NCBI GenBank assembly: GCA_022539475.1
Contig: VCMS01000062.1
Coordinates: 183,120 to 247,119, forward strand
Length of the DNA stretch: 64,000 bases
Direction of reading: 5' to 3'
Source: Gracilaria domingensis
Taxonomy: Eukaryota; Rhodophyta; Florideophyceae; Gracilariales; Gracilariaceae
Shown: piece by piece, positions 51,437-62,134 of the stretch
Numbering within the stretch: the stretch's first letter is position 1
Layout of the letters: every line of letters starts with the position of its first letter
Translations under genes and position numbers: made by a program
Notes under the pieces: generated by a model
Database searches by the model: none
Told to the model about the DNA's origin: nothing
What the model saw: the letters and a program-made list of their open reading frames with translations, nothing else

Positions 51437-52058
51437 ATGACTTTAATCAACATTGAGCTCGGTCCGGTGCAGGAGACGTTGCCTATTCCCTTACTTAGTG
51501 GAGCTCAAGAAACAGAGCAACTAAATACAGTGATGTCCGACACGAAGGATCTTCAGATCGTCAACTTGCTACACTGTGACTTTGCCAAAAGGGAGAACTG
51601 CAACGTCATGCTTCGAAACACCAGAGTACGAACGATTATATTGGATGAAGATGCCAAGCAGTTCTTCTAGCGTTTTCCCAGTGGTATTGTTGTATAGATT
51701 GAATGGGCTGAACACGCGCTCTGAGCGGCTTGATAACGGTAGTGTGCCATGGTTCGATCTTGATCTTCTTGACGTGATTGCGATACGCTGCAAGTTTTCA
51801 AGAACAATGCGCGCAGGACGATGATTGTCTTTATCGTTGCAGATTGCAAGTGGATGAGCGCTACGAACAAATCTGACGGGGCCTTGGTTGTTCGTGTCAA
51901 AAGCGGCCATCATTTACATTGACGGAGAGACTGCTAAGAAAGCCGCGACAAAGGCTGCTGAAAGCGTTTAGCCGATGTGGCTGTGTCCAGACACCACAGC
52001 TAAACGCATAAAGTTTATTGGACGCACAGGGGCGACAAGGACCCATGAGACACATGCC
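51437..52058 (+). pseudogene. TcmP/LCM-like methyltransferase pseudogene (copy A)
   Basis: Translation begins MTLINIELGPVQETLPIPLL and follows the intact gene at 53519 until a stop at 51668-51670. A second stop and a small deletion then destroy the SAM-binding motif region. Similarity continues in shifting frames through the WFDLDL-like part and fades near the segment encoding the residue run before the PKESY motif. It is not functional. Confidence 0.85.
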
Positions 52059-52514
52059 GCAACTGATTTAGGGCTTGGTGTAGTTTTGGTTTACATATCG
52101 TAGACGTTGGATGTATCGGATCGTGGAACCCCCCTGTATCTCGTTGCAGAACATCATGTCGCATGACGCGACTTCTGTATTGGTTTCACTGCAGACCGAG
52201 CGCATGATATGACGTTGAGCGTTATATTTTAGTTTCTCCGACTATTTACGGAAGATTATACTTGCCTCCTCATCGTGAACGTAGAGGTTTAGGAGTGTTT
52301 GGAGTGTTAAGAGTATTACTTGTTTCTGATATATCAAAAGGTGCCCTGGAAAGACAATAGCCCGTTTACAGTTTTGTGTTTGGAGACTGTAATAGAGCAC
52401 TTTTTCACAGAGCTCTGCCGTAGTAAGCTGAAACTTTTTTCCAGCGAGAAACCCCTGTGAAAGCTATACTAGACTCAATAGTTTCACCAACTCAAACTGA
52501 AAGTATCGAACTCA

Positions 52515-52569
52515 GAAACTGCGCGAGAATCGTGCTACCGAGTCGGTAGCACGATTCTCGCGCAGTTTC
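52515..52569. repeat. 55-bp perfect palindrome (27-bp arms, 1-nt centre)
   Basis: GAAACTGCGCGAGAATCG and the following bases pair without mismatch around the central G at 52542. A smaller dyad, CGGTAGTACCG, follows at its right edge. Confidence 0.9.
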
Positions 52570-53291
52570 GGTAGTACCGAGCTTCGGAGTGGGGAGACGA
52601 AGAACGGCGATGAGGTAGACAAGCAAGAAGGCGTGTTTGAATGAGAATCTGTTCGTCACTTCTCGCACGTCTAAGAAATGGGTCAGGAAACAAGGAGTAT
52701 AATGGACAGCAGATATTGCCATGTCAAAACGATGCCTGCTCCATTTCGTGGTCGTCGAGGTAGAAGGCTAACCTTAGCTGTAATGCGCTCTTGTGCACTT
52801 CAATCGACCTTGAAAGCCAATAATTGGCCTTATCGATAGTCTCGATGCAAGACTCTGGAGCTCAGCAAAGAGATCTTGGTTACAGGCAAAGTGGGCGTTA
52901 ACAAACAAATCGTTTGTGTTTGCAGCGCTACTTGGCAGCTGTGTGCGAGCAGCGCACAGGTGTGATTCGGCAGGGCGTGACTGGCAGTCACCGACTGCTA
53001 CTCGGGGCGAAGTGGGTGGTCGAAGCAGCCATGGTGGTGAGGGCGATTGGCTGTTGCATACGACGAACCATTGCACTTTTCAGTTATGCGGGTGTTTAAA
53101 TGCGAGCAAGAGAAAGTTCTTAATGCGTAGAGTAGTGGCTCTAGGCGGGCGCTGACGGCCCTATACAGATCGAAAGTGTCGTAGAACAGCAATCAGAACG
53201 AGGGGTGGGAGTTGGAACGGCTTACAAAAGCCGAATGGCCTCATGGGAGGCGTTCACTGCAGGATAAGAGGACGATGGTAATCAACGACCT

Positions 53292-53332
53292 TCTCAAACT
53301 CTGACCATCATGATGATGGTCAGAGTTTGAGA
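53292..53332. repeat. 41-bp perfect palindrome (20-bp arms, 1-nt centre)
   Basis: TCTCAAACTCTGACCATCAT pairs exactly with the right arm around the central G at 53312. Weaker pairing continues a few bases outside. Confidence 0.9.
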
Positions 53333-53518
53333 GGTGATGTTGATGATCAACAGCAGTCGCGACTCAGCCCGTCGCACAGTAAATACCTATTATTTTCTCT
53401 CAGCTTCCCATTGACGTCGAGGGCTAAGGATAAGGATACCCTTGGTAAGCGTACAAGGGTACGCCAAATGTATCGAGGGTAATGCTCTTCGCCGCTTTGT
53501 CTCTAAACACGCAGCACC

Positions 53519-54385
53519 ATGGCAGAGATTGCTGTTGAGCTCAGCGCCATGCAGCAAACGCTTCTTATTCCGTTGCTTGCGCGAGTGCAAGAAACTCAGA
53601 AGCCTAATGGCTTGCTAAGCGACCCGAAGTCTGTGGAAATACGCAAATCGCTCAAGTACGACTTTTCCAAGTGGGAAACCAATATAGATGTCCGATTCTG
53701 CGTTATGCGCACGCTGATGATGGACGATGACATCAAGCAGTTTCTAGGACACTTTCCTAGTGGTACCGTTGTAGAGATTGGATGCGGACTGAACACACGC
53801 TTTGAGCGCCTCGATAACGGTACAGTGCGATGGTTTGATCTTGATCTTCCTGATGTGATTGCGCTGCGCCGCAAATTCTTCGAGGATGGTCCGCGCAGGA
53901 CAATGATTGCTGGTAGCATTGTTGACGGCGAGTGGATGAGCATTGTGAAGGAAACTGGCGGGCCTTGGTTGTTCGTGTCAGAGGCAGCCATCTTTTACCT
54001 GGACAGAGAGTCTGCTAAGAAAACAATCACGCAGATTGCTGAAGACTTTCAGCCGGTGTGGCTCTGTACAGACACCACATCTAAATGCTATGTGGACGCA
54101 CAGGGGCAACGACTGAAGAGACACATGCCAAAGGAGAGCTATATCCGCTGGGCATGTGAAGATCCAGCGGAAATTGAGCGCTGGACGGACGGAAAGATAA
54201 AGCTTATTCGCTCCAAAACGTTTATGGACGCGCCGGATGCGTTCTGGCATCACGCGCCGTGGAAGTACTGGCTGGTATGGAAGTTTTTCCCGTTGTATGC
54301 GCGAAGATTTCTGGACCGGTATCGTCTGAACCTTTTCGCAAGCGAGCAGGACGACGACGATAGGGATGAAACGGCTCATGAATGA
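53519..54385 (+). CDS. TcmP/LCM-superfamily SAM-dependent O-methyltransferase
   Basis: The 288-residue protein has the SAM-binding motif VVEIGCGLNTRFERLD (84-99), then VRWFDLDLPDVIALRRKFF. This block is characteristic of the leucine carboxyl methyltransferase superfamily and of the TcmP polyketide O-methyltransferase branch. Further on are GGPWLFVSEAAIFYL and, in the C-terminal half, WACEDPAEIERW. The end is acidic (EQDDDDRDE). Bacterial TcmP-like enzymes methylate small molecules; the substrate here is unknown. It is the only intact member of three local copies, flanked by perfect palindromes upstream. Bacterial origin is possible because close relatives I know are bacterial, but this needs a tree. 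Confidence 0.8.
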   Translation: MAEIAVELSAMQQTLLIPLLARVQETQKPNGLLSDPKSVEIRKSLKYDFSKWETNIDVRFCVMRTLMMDDDIKQFLGHFPSGTVVEIGCGLNTRFERLDNGTVRWFDLDLPDVIALRRKFFEDGPRRTMIAGSIVDGEWMSIVKETGGPWLFVSEAAIFYLDRESAKKTITQIAEDFQPVWLCTDTTSKCYVDAQGQRLKRHMPKESYIRWACEDPAEIERWTDGKIKLIRSKTFMDAPDAFWHHAPWKYWLVWKFFPLYARRFLDRYRLNLFASEQDDDDRDETAHE

Positions 54386-55617
54386 GCTTGGACTACGGTT
54401 GTAAGTGGAAGTGATGGGACCAAATTGGTTTGGGGTATATTTAAAATGTTTTCAAGTTTTCCTCTTCTAAACGCTTCTTACAAAAAGAAAAGAAAGAACG
54501 TACATGCTCTCGTGTTGAGTCATGATCCGATTTCTTTTGAAGTAGGCAGATGCGGTGTACATCAGCTCGTAATGGAAGGTTCATGTAGAAAATCTCAAAA
54601 CGGTTTGCCTTCGATGGAATTAACCTTAAATGAGGAGAAACATCTGGGAATAAGTTTATTGATAAGATCGTTCCCGATAATCTGCTGGCGATTTACTGCT
54701 GGAGTGCCGCTGATCAGGCACATTTTAATACCACATCACTCAGATCCACGCAGCCGACTGGGGAGCTGACTAATAATCTGCTCAGTTGTAGCAATTTCAC
54801 GATTTCGAAGAGAAATGCTGGCATGCCGGGCGTCCGGGGAGGCGTCGGTGCAAAGGGCGTCTACGCGATTCTGATGAGTTCGGCACAGCGATGGATGCTC
54901 CAATCGCTTAGACGAGTCAACTCTTTATGTCATAAGATGTGTTGCAGAATCTGACCTTATCCAGATATTTTCACAACGGAAACCGAAAGCGCCGATGGCT
55001 ATCCGTGTGCGACTGGCCTAGTGAGAAAACACTTGTTTCAGGGGATGCGTTCTGGTTGAAGACGAAAATTTGAAAAGTGAGCTCTCAATATTATTGGGAG
55101 CACAATAAGAGAGGGGATCTATGTTTGGCAATCCGTAACGTGGTAATTACGATGGTGGGTGGTGGACGTGTTGTTCACTCTGTCACATCATGAAGAGCGC
55201 CAGACACATGGCGAACCTGGCAGACAACAGGTTGTCTGCAATGTTTTAATTGGCGTTCTGCAACACACACAGATTTGCATGCCGCCAATGGATGCCCTTC
55301 TTCCCTTTATGTCCATCCGCTCATGTTCTGATGCTCCCTTTTCCTATTTTGATCAACGATATCGTAACTGACAACAATGCAGCTATCATATCGCATGTCA
55401 CTGCTGTAATGGGGTACTACTGATCTCCATCTGAGTTCAGCCATTTCGTTGATTTCATCCGATCTCGGCACATCCCCATCTCCAATCGCCGAAATCGTGG
55501 ACGTGTGTACCAAGTTGGTGCTACCAACGGTACCGTCGTACATAAGGAGACGGGACTGCCAATTCACGGCTATGTGTGCTTTCGGTGCCGTCGGTATCCT
55601 TTCCTTTCGCTCTCTGT
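54386..55617. other. Intergenic stretch before duplication copy B
   Basis: No supported gene is seen in 1.2 kb. A 20-bp hairpin with 9-bp arms (GCAGACAAC) is at 55220-55239. Confidence 0.45.
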
Positions 55618-56129
55618 GGGAGAAGCGAACAATGAAAGCCGTCAGATTCGAGTGTTGAAGGTGTGAAAGGTGCGGAAACCTGATCCGTGACAGTGACAGA
55701 GACACGCACAAAGTCTCAGATCGTCGCATAACTGCCTCCCAGTGAATTCAAAAACATCCATGTCAGAACAATCGTCAATTCCAAGCCTCTTCCTGCACCT
55801 CTCTGTTTTGATGAATTTTCTGAGCAGAGTACGAGAGCACAAAGAAAACATAGCTACGCACTAGACCTCGACCCCTAATAATCTACAAATAGATAATACA
55901 AACTACTCTCACAACTCATGTACTCAATTCATCAGCCGCCGCCGAAGTTGCGGATTTTGCGTTGGGCTTAGAACCGATCAACCTGTTTCTATGCATTTGC
56001 TTCATGCAATAATGTCGTGGGAGAGGGCTTCTAGGAGGGGTGGTATCCAGTAAGTCCCGATAATCGCGTGTTCTTTGAGTAATCTGTGAATGCCTGAGGG
56101 GAAGGAGAGGTGAGGAAGATGTGGCGAAT

Positions 56130-56173
56130 AGGCGACGGAGAGGCGACTGAGAGGCGCCGGAGAGGCGTTGAAG
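56130..56173. promoter_or_regulatory. Array of four variant 11-bp repeats upstream of CBM20 gene B
   Basis: The units AGGCGACGGAG, AGGCGACTGAG, AGGCGCCGGAG and AGGCGTTGAAG lie head to tail and end six bases before the TATA box. They are more diverged than in copy A, where five units are identical. Confidence 0.8.
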
Positions 56174-56179
56174 TGAGTC

Positions 56180-56202
56180 TATAAAAGCCGACGATGGTCG
56201 GC
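56180..56202 (+). promoter_or_regulatory. TATA box plus imperfect dyad, CBM20 gene B
   Basis: TATAAAAG at 56180-56187 overlaps GCCGACGATGGTCGGC (56187-56202), the copy A dyad with one mismatch near its centre. The ATG is 241 bp downstream. Confidence 0.75.
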
Positions 56203-56420
56203 TCGAGAACTGCGCCATCGCCCCTTGCCTCAACCTTTCTCAGTCTTTGTACACACAAAACTAGTTCCTTGGATTCACTTTTGTCAGCCCTTCATTACCT
56301 CTCTCCTTGCGTCATCCTGGAAGTTTTGGTTTTCCCTCTGGTCTGTCCCCATCTCCCCCCTCCACACCAACCACCCCACGTACCTCCCACTCCGTACTCT
56401 GTCATTCATTACCAACAACA

Positions 56421-57566
56421 ATGAGAAGCCTACTTTGGGAAGGAATTGTTACGTTTTTTGGATCGGTCTTCAATAATGAGACCGTAGAAGTGTCTCCCCA
56501 GACATGTACCAACTATGCCGCACCGCTACCATTTGTGAGCGTAACATCAAAAGACTCTGCAATGGCGTCAAGCTCCGGTTCGGAACCCCTCCAGTCAATC
56601 CCCACCTCGCAGTATTCGACTGAGAATGTTGACGAGGAATCGCTGTACTCTACCGCGACAAGCTTGGAATCAGAACCTCTTGCTTCAGGCTCCCCACACC
56701 TGAATGCAATGTCCGTCCAAAGCAATAATGTCACTTGTGAGTCGCGGGAAGAGCAAGAGCGGAGATTGGAATCTGTGATAACCGTTCTGTTTCGCCGTTT
56801 TTGTTACGGCCAGGCAGTCGTGATCGGAAAGCTGCCGCCTCTGCTCCCGAGGGCTGCGATTTATTTTATCTCCCCGGATGTGGACGTGTCGCCGTACTGC
56901 TGGCACGTGCAGTGCAATGTGACTGCGGAGGAGTGGTCCGCATCTTTGGCTCTAATGCGGTTCGAGGCGACCCAGAGCACAGTATGGTTGATGAGGTTGC
57001 AGAAAGCATCAGATGTGGAGTTGGCGAACCATCTCGAAGCCGCAGCGAACATGAGCGCCCCATGCAGCGTGCTTATATTGATTTCATGGCCGGTGCAGGC
57101 GGTGGAAATCGCTGATGAAGCAGGTTTCTCGAAAGACAGGGCTCTGTGCTACGAGAGGCCTCTTCACCTGCTGCGGAGGAAGGAGCGACGGGCGCGATGG
57201 GATGAGACGGATAGTCCATACACTTCGGCATCGAACAGCCCACCTCCGGAGCCGGCGGTTGACGGTCGGTTGGTGCAGTTCAAGGTACATTTGGACGGGG
57301 AGCTAAAGGAAAGGCTGAGAGGAAGGCTTGCAAAGGTCGTTGGAAATTGTGAGACATTGGGAGGATGGGAAGTTGGAAGAGGGGCGCGCATGGAAGTATT
57401 TGAGGGGTGGATGTTTGCGGAAGTGTTTGTTGCGAGAGGAGATGTAGAATACAAATATGTGGTGGAAGACGGAGATGGAGCGGTATTTTGGGAGGGAGGT
57501 CAGAACCGCCGTGTGGTTGTTGACGGTGAACTCACTGTTCGTGTTGATGATCGCTGGCGACGCTGA
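56421..57566 (+). CDS. CBM20 starch-binding protein with an uncharacterised central domain (paralogue B)
   Basis: The 381-residue protein has the same layout as paralogue A: a short hydrophobic start (MRSLLWEGIVTFFGSVF), a Ser/Thr/Pro-rich linker, the unrecognised central domain and a C-terminal CBM20 with LGGW, VEYKYVVEDGDG and FWEGGQNR. The linker is almost unrelated to that of A, while the two folded parts are well conserved with mostly conservative changes. That contrast suggests selection on the folded parts. Both genes are intact, so the pair is likely functional. In organisms that store cytosolic starch, non-catalytic CBM20 proteins can seed, tether or mark granules, an inferred role here. 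Confidence 0.82.
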   Translation: MRSLLWEGIVTFFGSVFNNETVEVSPQTCTNYAAPLPFVSVTSKDSAMASSSGSEPLQSIPTSQYSTENVDEESLYSTATSLESEPLASGSPHLNAMSVQSNNVTCESREEQERRLESVITVLFRRFCYGQAVVIGKLPPLLPRAAIYFISPDVDVSPYCWHVQCNVTAEEWSASLALMRFEATQSTVWLMRLQKASDVELANHLEAAANMSAPCSVLILISWPVQAVEIADEAGFSKDRALCYERPLHLLRRKERRARWDETDSPYTSASNSPPPEPAVDGRLVQFKVHLDGELKERLRGRLAKVVGNCETLGGWEVGRGARMEVFEGWMFAEVFVARGDVEYKYVVEDGDGAVFWEGGQNRRVVVDGELTVRVDDRWRR

Positions 57567-58137
57567 TGTCCGCCGCAAATGATCCTGGGGGACACGAAAT
57601 ACTGACAAACGAATCATACTAACGTTTTGTAGTGCATAGATTAATCTATAGATTAGAAGGGAATGCACTTATTTCTGGTGCCGTAAACAAGAGTCTGAAC
57701 TATCTGTAGGCAATCCAAACTTGACACCACGAGATGTAGCTTTATAGCTTATCTATGGTCCAACACAATTCCTTCACTTTCCGACGGCGCAATTCGATAT
57801 CAAATTCACACGAACAACGCTAGGAAGTTGCAAGGAGCAATTAAGCATACACCCACACACGGCTCCGATAGGCAACTACTGCAAAGGAAGACACGCATAC
57901 TCCGCTCGACACAACGCAACATATCGACATCAAGCACCTGTTGTAGCAAGACAACGTAGCTTGCACACACAACGTTCTCATTAGGATACACTCCGGGCAA
58001 CGCTATGCTCGTGGACGGACTGACAAAGCCGCTTCACATTCGTTTAGTTTGCGGGCAATCTCCGGAATCTTGGCGTGCGCCAGTAACACCCCGGAATGCT
58101 GCTCAACCCTTTTATTGCTCGCTACGCTACACCCCGC

Positions 58138-58945
58138 CATGACTCTTATCACCGTCAAGCTCGGTCCGGTGCAGGAGACGTTGCATATCCCGTTGCTGGG
58201 TCGAGCTCAAGAAACAGATACCCAAATGGAGTACAGTCCGATCAGAAGGCTGTGCAGATCGTCAACTCGCTAGACTACGACTTTGCCAAATCGGAAAACT
58301 GCTACGTCGAGCTTCGAGACACCACGGTACGAACGCTTTTGTTCGATGAAGATGTGAAGCACTTCTTGGAGCGCTTTCCCAGTGGTACCGTTGTAGAGAC
58401 TGGATGCAGGCTGAACACTCGCTTTGAGCGGCTTGATAACAGTACTGTGCGATGGTTCGATCTTGATCTTCCTGATGTGATTGCACTTCGCCGAAAATTC
58501 TTCGAGGATGGTCCGCGCAGGACAATGATTGCTGGCAGCATTGTTGACAGCGAGTGGATGAGCGTTGTGAAGGAAGCTGGGGGGGCTTGGTTGTTCGTGT
58601 CAGAGGCAGCCATTGTGTACCTGGACGAAAAGTATGCAAGGAAAGCAATCGCTCAGATTGCTGAAAACTTCCAGCCGATATCGTTGTGCACAGATACTGC
58701 GACCAAACGCATGGTGAACATGCAGACTCAACAAGGACCATATATTCATATGACCAAGGAGAGTTATTTCTTATGGGGTTGTGAAGATCCAGCGGAAATT
58801 GAGCGCTAGACAGATGGAAAGATGGAGCTCATAAGCTCGACATCGTTTGGGGAGTCAGCGGGTGCGTTCTGGTATGAGTACCGTCTGAACATTTTGGTCA
58901 GCAAGCCGGACTGTGAAGCCGTTGATTGCAGTGGTCAAAGTTGAC
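58138..58945 (+). pseudogene. TcmP/LCM-like methyltransferase pseudogene (copy B)
   Basis: It begins MTLITVKLGPVQETLHIPLL like copy A, but a frameshift near 58210-58235 moves the rest into another frame. That frame then reads well through FERLDNSTVRWFDLDL and SEAAIVYL. The WT pair after DPAEIER is broken by a TAG stop at 58807-58809, and the C terminus is shortened by a deletion. It is much less decayed than copy A, so its loss is recent or it still makes a truncated product. Confidence 0.8.
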
Positions 58946-59118
58946 ATCAGTGAAACAGTACGTGAAAGTAGGTGACTCGCGAACAAATGGTCGTACTATG
59001 CGTAAGAGCGGAAACGGTGCGTCATCGAGGAGCTGCGTGTGGTCCTTGGTGGCTTGTGTTACCTTGTCACTAAGTTCCGGGTCACAGCTTATTTGATAGT
59101 TGATAGGCTCGATCAGGT

Positions 59119-61779
59119 CTATTCGCTGTGGAAGAAGGAGCCCTTGCTTATCAGTATCGAAGCATAAGGACGTTCCTGTAGAACTCGAATGAAGCCTGAA
59201 TTGGCTAAACTCAATATGTTAAAAAACGCACGGGCAGTTGCTTTGCGGGAACAATTGTTAACAAGGGCTCCGAACTGGTTCAAACGGTTAGGGTCAGGAC
59301 GTTAGTTTCATATCTTCAGACCCTGAGAATGGAAGAATGAATGAATGGAAGAAAACTTACCGTAGTGATCTTGTCTTCGGGATCGGCGTCCGACGGAATT
59401 TCTCTTGATTCTGCGCCAGCCCGAATCAGTTCTAACATCTTATACGCATGAATGCCAATGGATTCAAAGGGAGCTCCCTTGTGTCCGATATGGCTATCAT
59501 CTCTTTGTGTCTCCTCTACAAGCTGGAAGTCTGATGCCCTTAGCTCTAAGCGACCATCATTACCTTCACGTCGAGTTTCCGTAGCGTCTGATGCCCTGAA
59601 ATCTTCTTCACTGTCAGATCTTCTACCTTGAGCTGCTACCAGATGTGGCGTCGGTGATATTTGTCAGTAAGTTCCACATCGTGATGGAATTGCTCGCACT
59701 AGGAAAGGGAATGTGAAACGAACCATCTCGAAAGCCGCTACTATGTTCTCGAGCGATCCTGAAAGACCTCTCGTCCGCTTCGGTGATCTGAACACATGTA
59801 AACAATACTGAGTTAGCCTTTTCTTTGTCCAGTATTGGGATGTTTCATGTTTTGCTTACCATTTCAAAGATATGGTCCCTTAATCTTGCTGTTCTCGCTT
59901 GCAGGGATGCAGACCTTGATGGAAAGCTCCGGCTTCCGCTAGTTCCTCTTAGGCTGCGGGAAGGATGAGAAAGGACAGCTGGGGTGCCTTGACGAAACAC
60001 ACCTTCCCTCAAAACTTCGGTGCTACCTGGTTCTGGAGTAGTTCGGGGCAGTGGCACTCCCGGCGCAACAATTGGTTCTTCCTCAACTAACGGTACTTCA
60101 AGTCTCCCTAGTGAAAGTGGGGAGGGAACTCCTTGCGGCTGAGCAGGGGAAACAGATCCACCCATACCTGAACCCGGGCTTCTTTCATCACTGGCACTCA
60201 GTTGTTGCTTCGGACTTGGCGCCTGGGAAGCTGGCATCTCCACTTGAGGTTGGACGAGATCTTCAGTAAGTTCATTCCACATCTCAGTTATGCTCTCCGG
60301 AAATGAGAACACTGCAAGCGGAAATACTGAGCGTTGAGCAGGAGCTCCGGCACGCTTTCCTCTCCGTCGAGAAGATCGTTCCTCTCCATCAGCTAATACA
60401 ATATCACTCGTATCGTTCAGACTTGCACGAATTTGTTCAGGGGACAGTTCCGTGACATCATCCAAACGAATGCGAGCATACCTCTTTGTTCTAGTCGAAG
60501 GTTGAGCTGTCGATGTTGAGGTCACATTCTTCTTACTCGAAGTTTCTTCAGGAGAAGTTCTGACGCTTGAAACCTTTGCGGGTAACGGCGAGCCGGCACC
60601 TTCAACGCCCTCGACCAAGCTGCCACCGCCGCTTCGTTGGAAAGGTGAGTCTCCCATCGCAAACGGTCCTATTTGTAAAGGTTCAATCTCATCAGGTTCC
60701 GGAACCGCGAGAACGTCTTGCTGTGGAGGAAGTATATCATCTGGTGGATGGACACTCCCAAGTGCGCTGGACGGAACATCGGAGCCCACGCCAAAGGGTC
60801 TAATCCCATCATGGTCTTCACCTGAGCTGAGCTCCGGTTCCGGTTGAATATGTAGAGAAGGCTGCTGAGACTCAAGACTAATAGGGAGATCATCAAGATA
60901 TAACTCTTGTCTGAGATCGCCAAAGCGGCCGGCGGACGGTGCTAAAGTGATATCTTCCTCTCGAGCTCTATGGAAAAGACTTCGTTGGGTTTGTGAGCCA
61001 ATGCCACTGCTCGGCGTTCCAGAAGCGGCTCTCTCGGAGAGGCCAAATCGTGGGACGACGACAGATGGAAAGAGAGTCTCCATCGCTTCAGCAACATCCA
61101 ATTGCGGGGTTTGCGATGAGGAAATAGCACCGAACGAAACTACTGATGGGTCTCTGCCCTTCTCAAACTCATTGTTTCTTAAACTTGAAGTGCGAGCTGG
61201 AAGTGCATACGTCCTCGTACGGCGTTTCTTGGACACTGGTAGAGTGATCATGTCCAGGCGAGCCAGGTCTTGGCCGTGTTCGAGAGATATAGCGGCGGCA
61301 CCAGCACCCCTGGTCGAAAATGAAGGGGCTGCATCTTTGGTGCGCTTTCTACCTGTAGACTTGGATTGAGTGTGAACATCAAGGCGTTTGAGGGCATCGA
61401 CAATGGCTTGGACATCCTTGAGAATAAACTCAGACTTTCGTGAGTAGACACGGACAACTCCGAGCATGAGAGAAGCAGACAGACGCAGTGCGAATGGGGC
61501 AGCTGGCTTTTCAATGTTATCGCAGAGGATATGAATGCGACAACTCAGAGCGTAGGACTTTGAAATCTTGGATTCTCCAAGGGTTGCGGCTACCCACACC
61601 TTGCCGAGGGGTCCCTGTGAGGAGAGGTTAGCATGGAAGTGTCAGGATGTGATCTGTGCACTGTGCATGCTGATGTGGACGATATGCAACAATTGGGAAC
61701 AGTGCAGTGATCGGGAATGATGAAAGGTTACGAAAACAGAGCTTACCTTCTTGGTCAACACCAAGTGAGAGTAAAACAT
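59119..61779 (-). CDS. RAD21: Cohesin kleisin Rad21/Rec8, five exons
   Basis: Exons are 61779-61747, 61614-59860, 59787-59724, 59632-59361 and 59274-59119, giving 759 residues. Exon 1 encodes only MFYSHLVLTKK; exon 2 continues GPLGKVWVAATLG. Together they give the N-terminal kleisin domain (LMLGVVRVYSRK) that binds the Smc3 neck. A long acidic and Ser-rich disordered middle follows. Exons 4-5 encode MLELIRAGAESREIP and then NNCSRKATARAFFNIL, then IRVLQERPY, the winged helix that closes the ring on Smc1. Donors are GTAAG-type except after exon 3 (GTTCGT), where an acceptor 91 nt downstream restores the frame; reading on instead hits a stop. I cannot tell mitotic Rad21 from meiotic Rec8. Separase sites were not identified. 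Confidence 0.87.
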
Positions 61780-62134
61780 TTTTGGAGCAGCTGTGTCTGC
61801 TTGCGTAGCAGGTCAAGCGCCTACGGGGGTAGCGCGAGTTCGGCTGGGGGCAGAGCACAGGCTCTGACGGGAACAAGATCAGACGCATGTTTATATAAGG
61901 GTTGGCGGAGGCGGGGGTGGAGCGGCGCGCAAGGAGCGGTTAGCGATAAGGCGGGCGCGGAGGGGACGAAGCGAAAGAGAGCAGAACGAAAGGGAGCGGA
62001 GCGTTGGAGCGCCATCCGCACGCTGCGCAAGTGAGGCGGATGAACGAGGTGTGAAACGCGCGCGCGGGCGCGTGCCCGCGTTTAATGGAAACAGCTTAAC
62101 GATACACTCGGCCACATGAGCGCCTCCGTTTCGA
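61780..62134. other. 355-bp spacer upstream of RAD21
   Basis: This holds the RAD21 promoter and the 3' end of the CBM48 gene, both on the minus strand. It is purine-rich on the plus strand around 61.9-62.0 kb. No TATA box or gene is recognised. Confidence 0.45.

Larger units (their letters stand above)
47631..52058 (+). repeat. Tandem segmental duplication, copy A
   Basis: Copy A matches copy B (55618-58945). The match starts near GGAGAAGCGAACAAT and runs through the promoter array, the CBM20 gene and the 3' flank into the methyltransferase pseudogene. Copy A is longer because of a 979-bp retroelement insertion and a further insertion of about 210 bp (about 51011-51235) that copy B lacks. 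The boundaries are approximate. Confidence 0.75.
52059..53518. other. Gene-free stretch with two perfect palindromes
   Basis: No gene is seen in these 1.46 kb upstream of the intact methyltransferase. Two perfect palindromes are annotated separately. I find no TATAAAAG box in front of the methyltransferase gene. Confidence 0.5.
55618..58945 (+). repeat. Tandem segmental duplication, copy B
   Basis: This is the partner of copy A. It keeps the uninterrupted target site for the retroelement (GCAAAGGAAGACAC at about 57880) and lacks the other insertion of about 210 bp seen in copy A, so it is closer to the ancestral layout. Confidence 0.75.
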
